This document shows, piece by piece, positions 5,381 through 5,790 of a stretch of DNA of 5,790 bases. The notes under the pieces were generated by a model that worked only from the letters and a program-made list of their open reading frames with translations, was not told the origin of the DNA and did not search any database. How positions within the stretch are numbered: the stretch's first letter is position 1; each line of letters begins with the position of its first letter. The stretch covers positions 1-5,790 of the forward strand of contig DATCKS010000325.1 in NCBI GenBank assembly GCA_036562265.1, in the 5' to 3' direction. A program made the position numbers and the translations under genes. The stretch comes from DASVDK01 sp036562265 [NCBI: Thermodesulfobacteriota bacterium]. Its GTDB lineage: Bacteria; DASVDK01.

Positions 5381-5790
5381 GCTACCTCGTCCGGTACTGG
5401 GACCGCGTCCTCGGACTCCTCGGCGAGCACCTCCTGCTCACGCTCGGCTCGCTCGCCATCGCCCTGGCGATCGCCCTGCCGACCGGGCTCCTCCTGGCGC
5501 GCGTCCGGCCGCTGCGCGGCCCGGTACTCGGCCTCCTCGGCGTGATCTACACCGTCCCGAGCCTCGCGCTGTTCGCGCTCCTCATCCCGGTGACCGGCCT
5601 CGGGACGACGTCGGCGGTCACCGCCCTCGTCGCCTACTGCCAGCTCGTACTCGTTCGGAACGTCGTGGTGGGGTTGGACGGCGTGGACCCCTCGGTCCTC
5701 GAGGCGGCGCGAGGGATGGGGCTTCCCCCCTGGCGGCGGCTGATCGACGTGGAAGCGCCGCTCGCCCTGCCGGTCGTCCTCGCCGGCGTG
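5377..5790 (+). CDS. OpuBB/OpuBD-like osmoprotectant ABC transporter permease (3'-truncated)
   Basis: This is the N-terminal 138 residues of a second inner-membrane permease, open to the right edge; roughly 70-80 residues should follow. It begins at GTG 5377, which overlaps the ATPase stop as GTGA. The N-terminus (MSYLVRYWDRVLGLLGEHLL) is typical for the family, followed by a helix at about 20-40, YTVPSLALFALLIP (58-71), and the EAA coupling loop at about 109-132 (EAARGMGLPPWRRLIDVEAP, then LALP). It aligns along its length with the first permease at 2770-3408: both have VPSLA, then GVD..V.EAA.G.G, then E.PLALPVV.AG. They are therefore paralogues expected to pair as a heterodimer, as OpuCB with OpuCD or YehW with YehY. 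The segment AYCQLVLVRN is a slightly unusual version of the usual hydrophobic stretch before the loop. The call rests on sequence motifs and operon position. Confidence 0.93.
   Translation, partial: MSYLVRYWDRVLGLLGEHLLLTLGSLAIALAIALPTGLLLARVRPLRGPVLGLLGVIYTVPSLALFALLIPVTGLGTTSAVTALVAYCQLVLVRNVVVGLDGVDPSVLEAARGMGLPPWRRLIDVEAPLALPVVLAGV

Noticed and set aside
4277-5430. Long minus-strand open frames opposite the solute ATPase (to 5359 and 5430)
   Set aside because: They mirror a well-supported ABC ATPase and have the same low-complexity charged composition as the other antisense frames.
1-5790. Recurrent CTCGTC/GTCGTC/CTCGCC short runs across the window
   Set aside because: These are preferred Leu, Val and Ala codons in hydrophobic membrane proteins, not organised repeats or a CRISPR array.

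Overview
This is a very GC-rich, gene-dense, all-plus-strand stretch of bacterial DNA. It is made almost entirely of two ABC importers with one small RidA-family gene between them. Third codon positions are nearly all G or C. The one exported binding protein has an ordinary signal peptide with no lipobox cysteine, which suits a Gram-negative, diderm bacterium. The GC content and abundance of Liv-type uptake genes would fit a high-GC proteobacterium or a Methylomirabilota/Rokubacteria-like soil lineage, but no marker gene fixes the taxon and this is only a guess.

Region 1 (1-2292) is the distal part of a branched-chain amino acid (HAAT/Liv) importer: the C-terminal two-thirds of a LivH permease cut by the window edge, a complete LivM permease, and a complete LivF ATPase. 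Each junction is a 4-base GTGA overlap, so the genes are probably translationally coupled. LivG, the second ATPase, is not between LivM and LivF, and neither it nor the binding protein LivK is in the window; both are presumably upstream or elsewhere.

Region 2 (2293-2751) is a 75-base gap holding a GC-rich hairpin, followed by a 127-residue RidA/YjgF-family protein. The start is placed at 2368 because a GAGAGG Shine-Dalgarno sequence lies 6 bases upstream and because RidA proteins normally begin there.

Region 3 (2770-5790) is an OpuB/OpuC/OsmU/YehZYXW-type importer for compatible solutes such as glycine betaine or choline, in the order permease, periplasmic binding protein, ATPase, second permease (cut by the right edge). 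The two permeases are paralogues and would form a heterodimeric channel. The ATPase carries only one recognisable CBS domain. The ridA-like gene ends 18 bases before the first permease, so it is probably co-transcribed with this importer.

I found no mobile element, CRISPR array, tRNA, rRNA or phage gene, and no evidence of an undescribed system. The points most worth a second look are the RidA-like gene sitting with a solute importer, its altered N-terminal active-site segment, the single-CBS ATPase, and two intergenic hairpins. Apart from the edges, no gene-free stretch is longer than about 75 bases.
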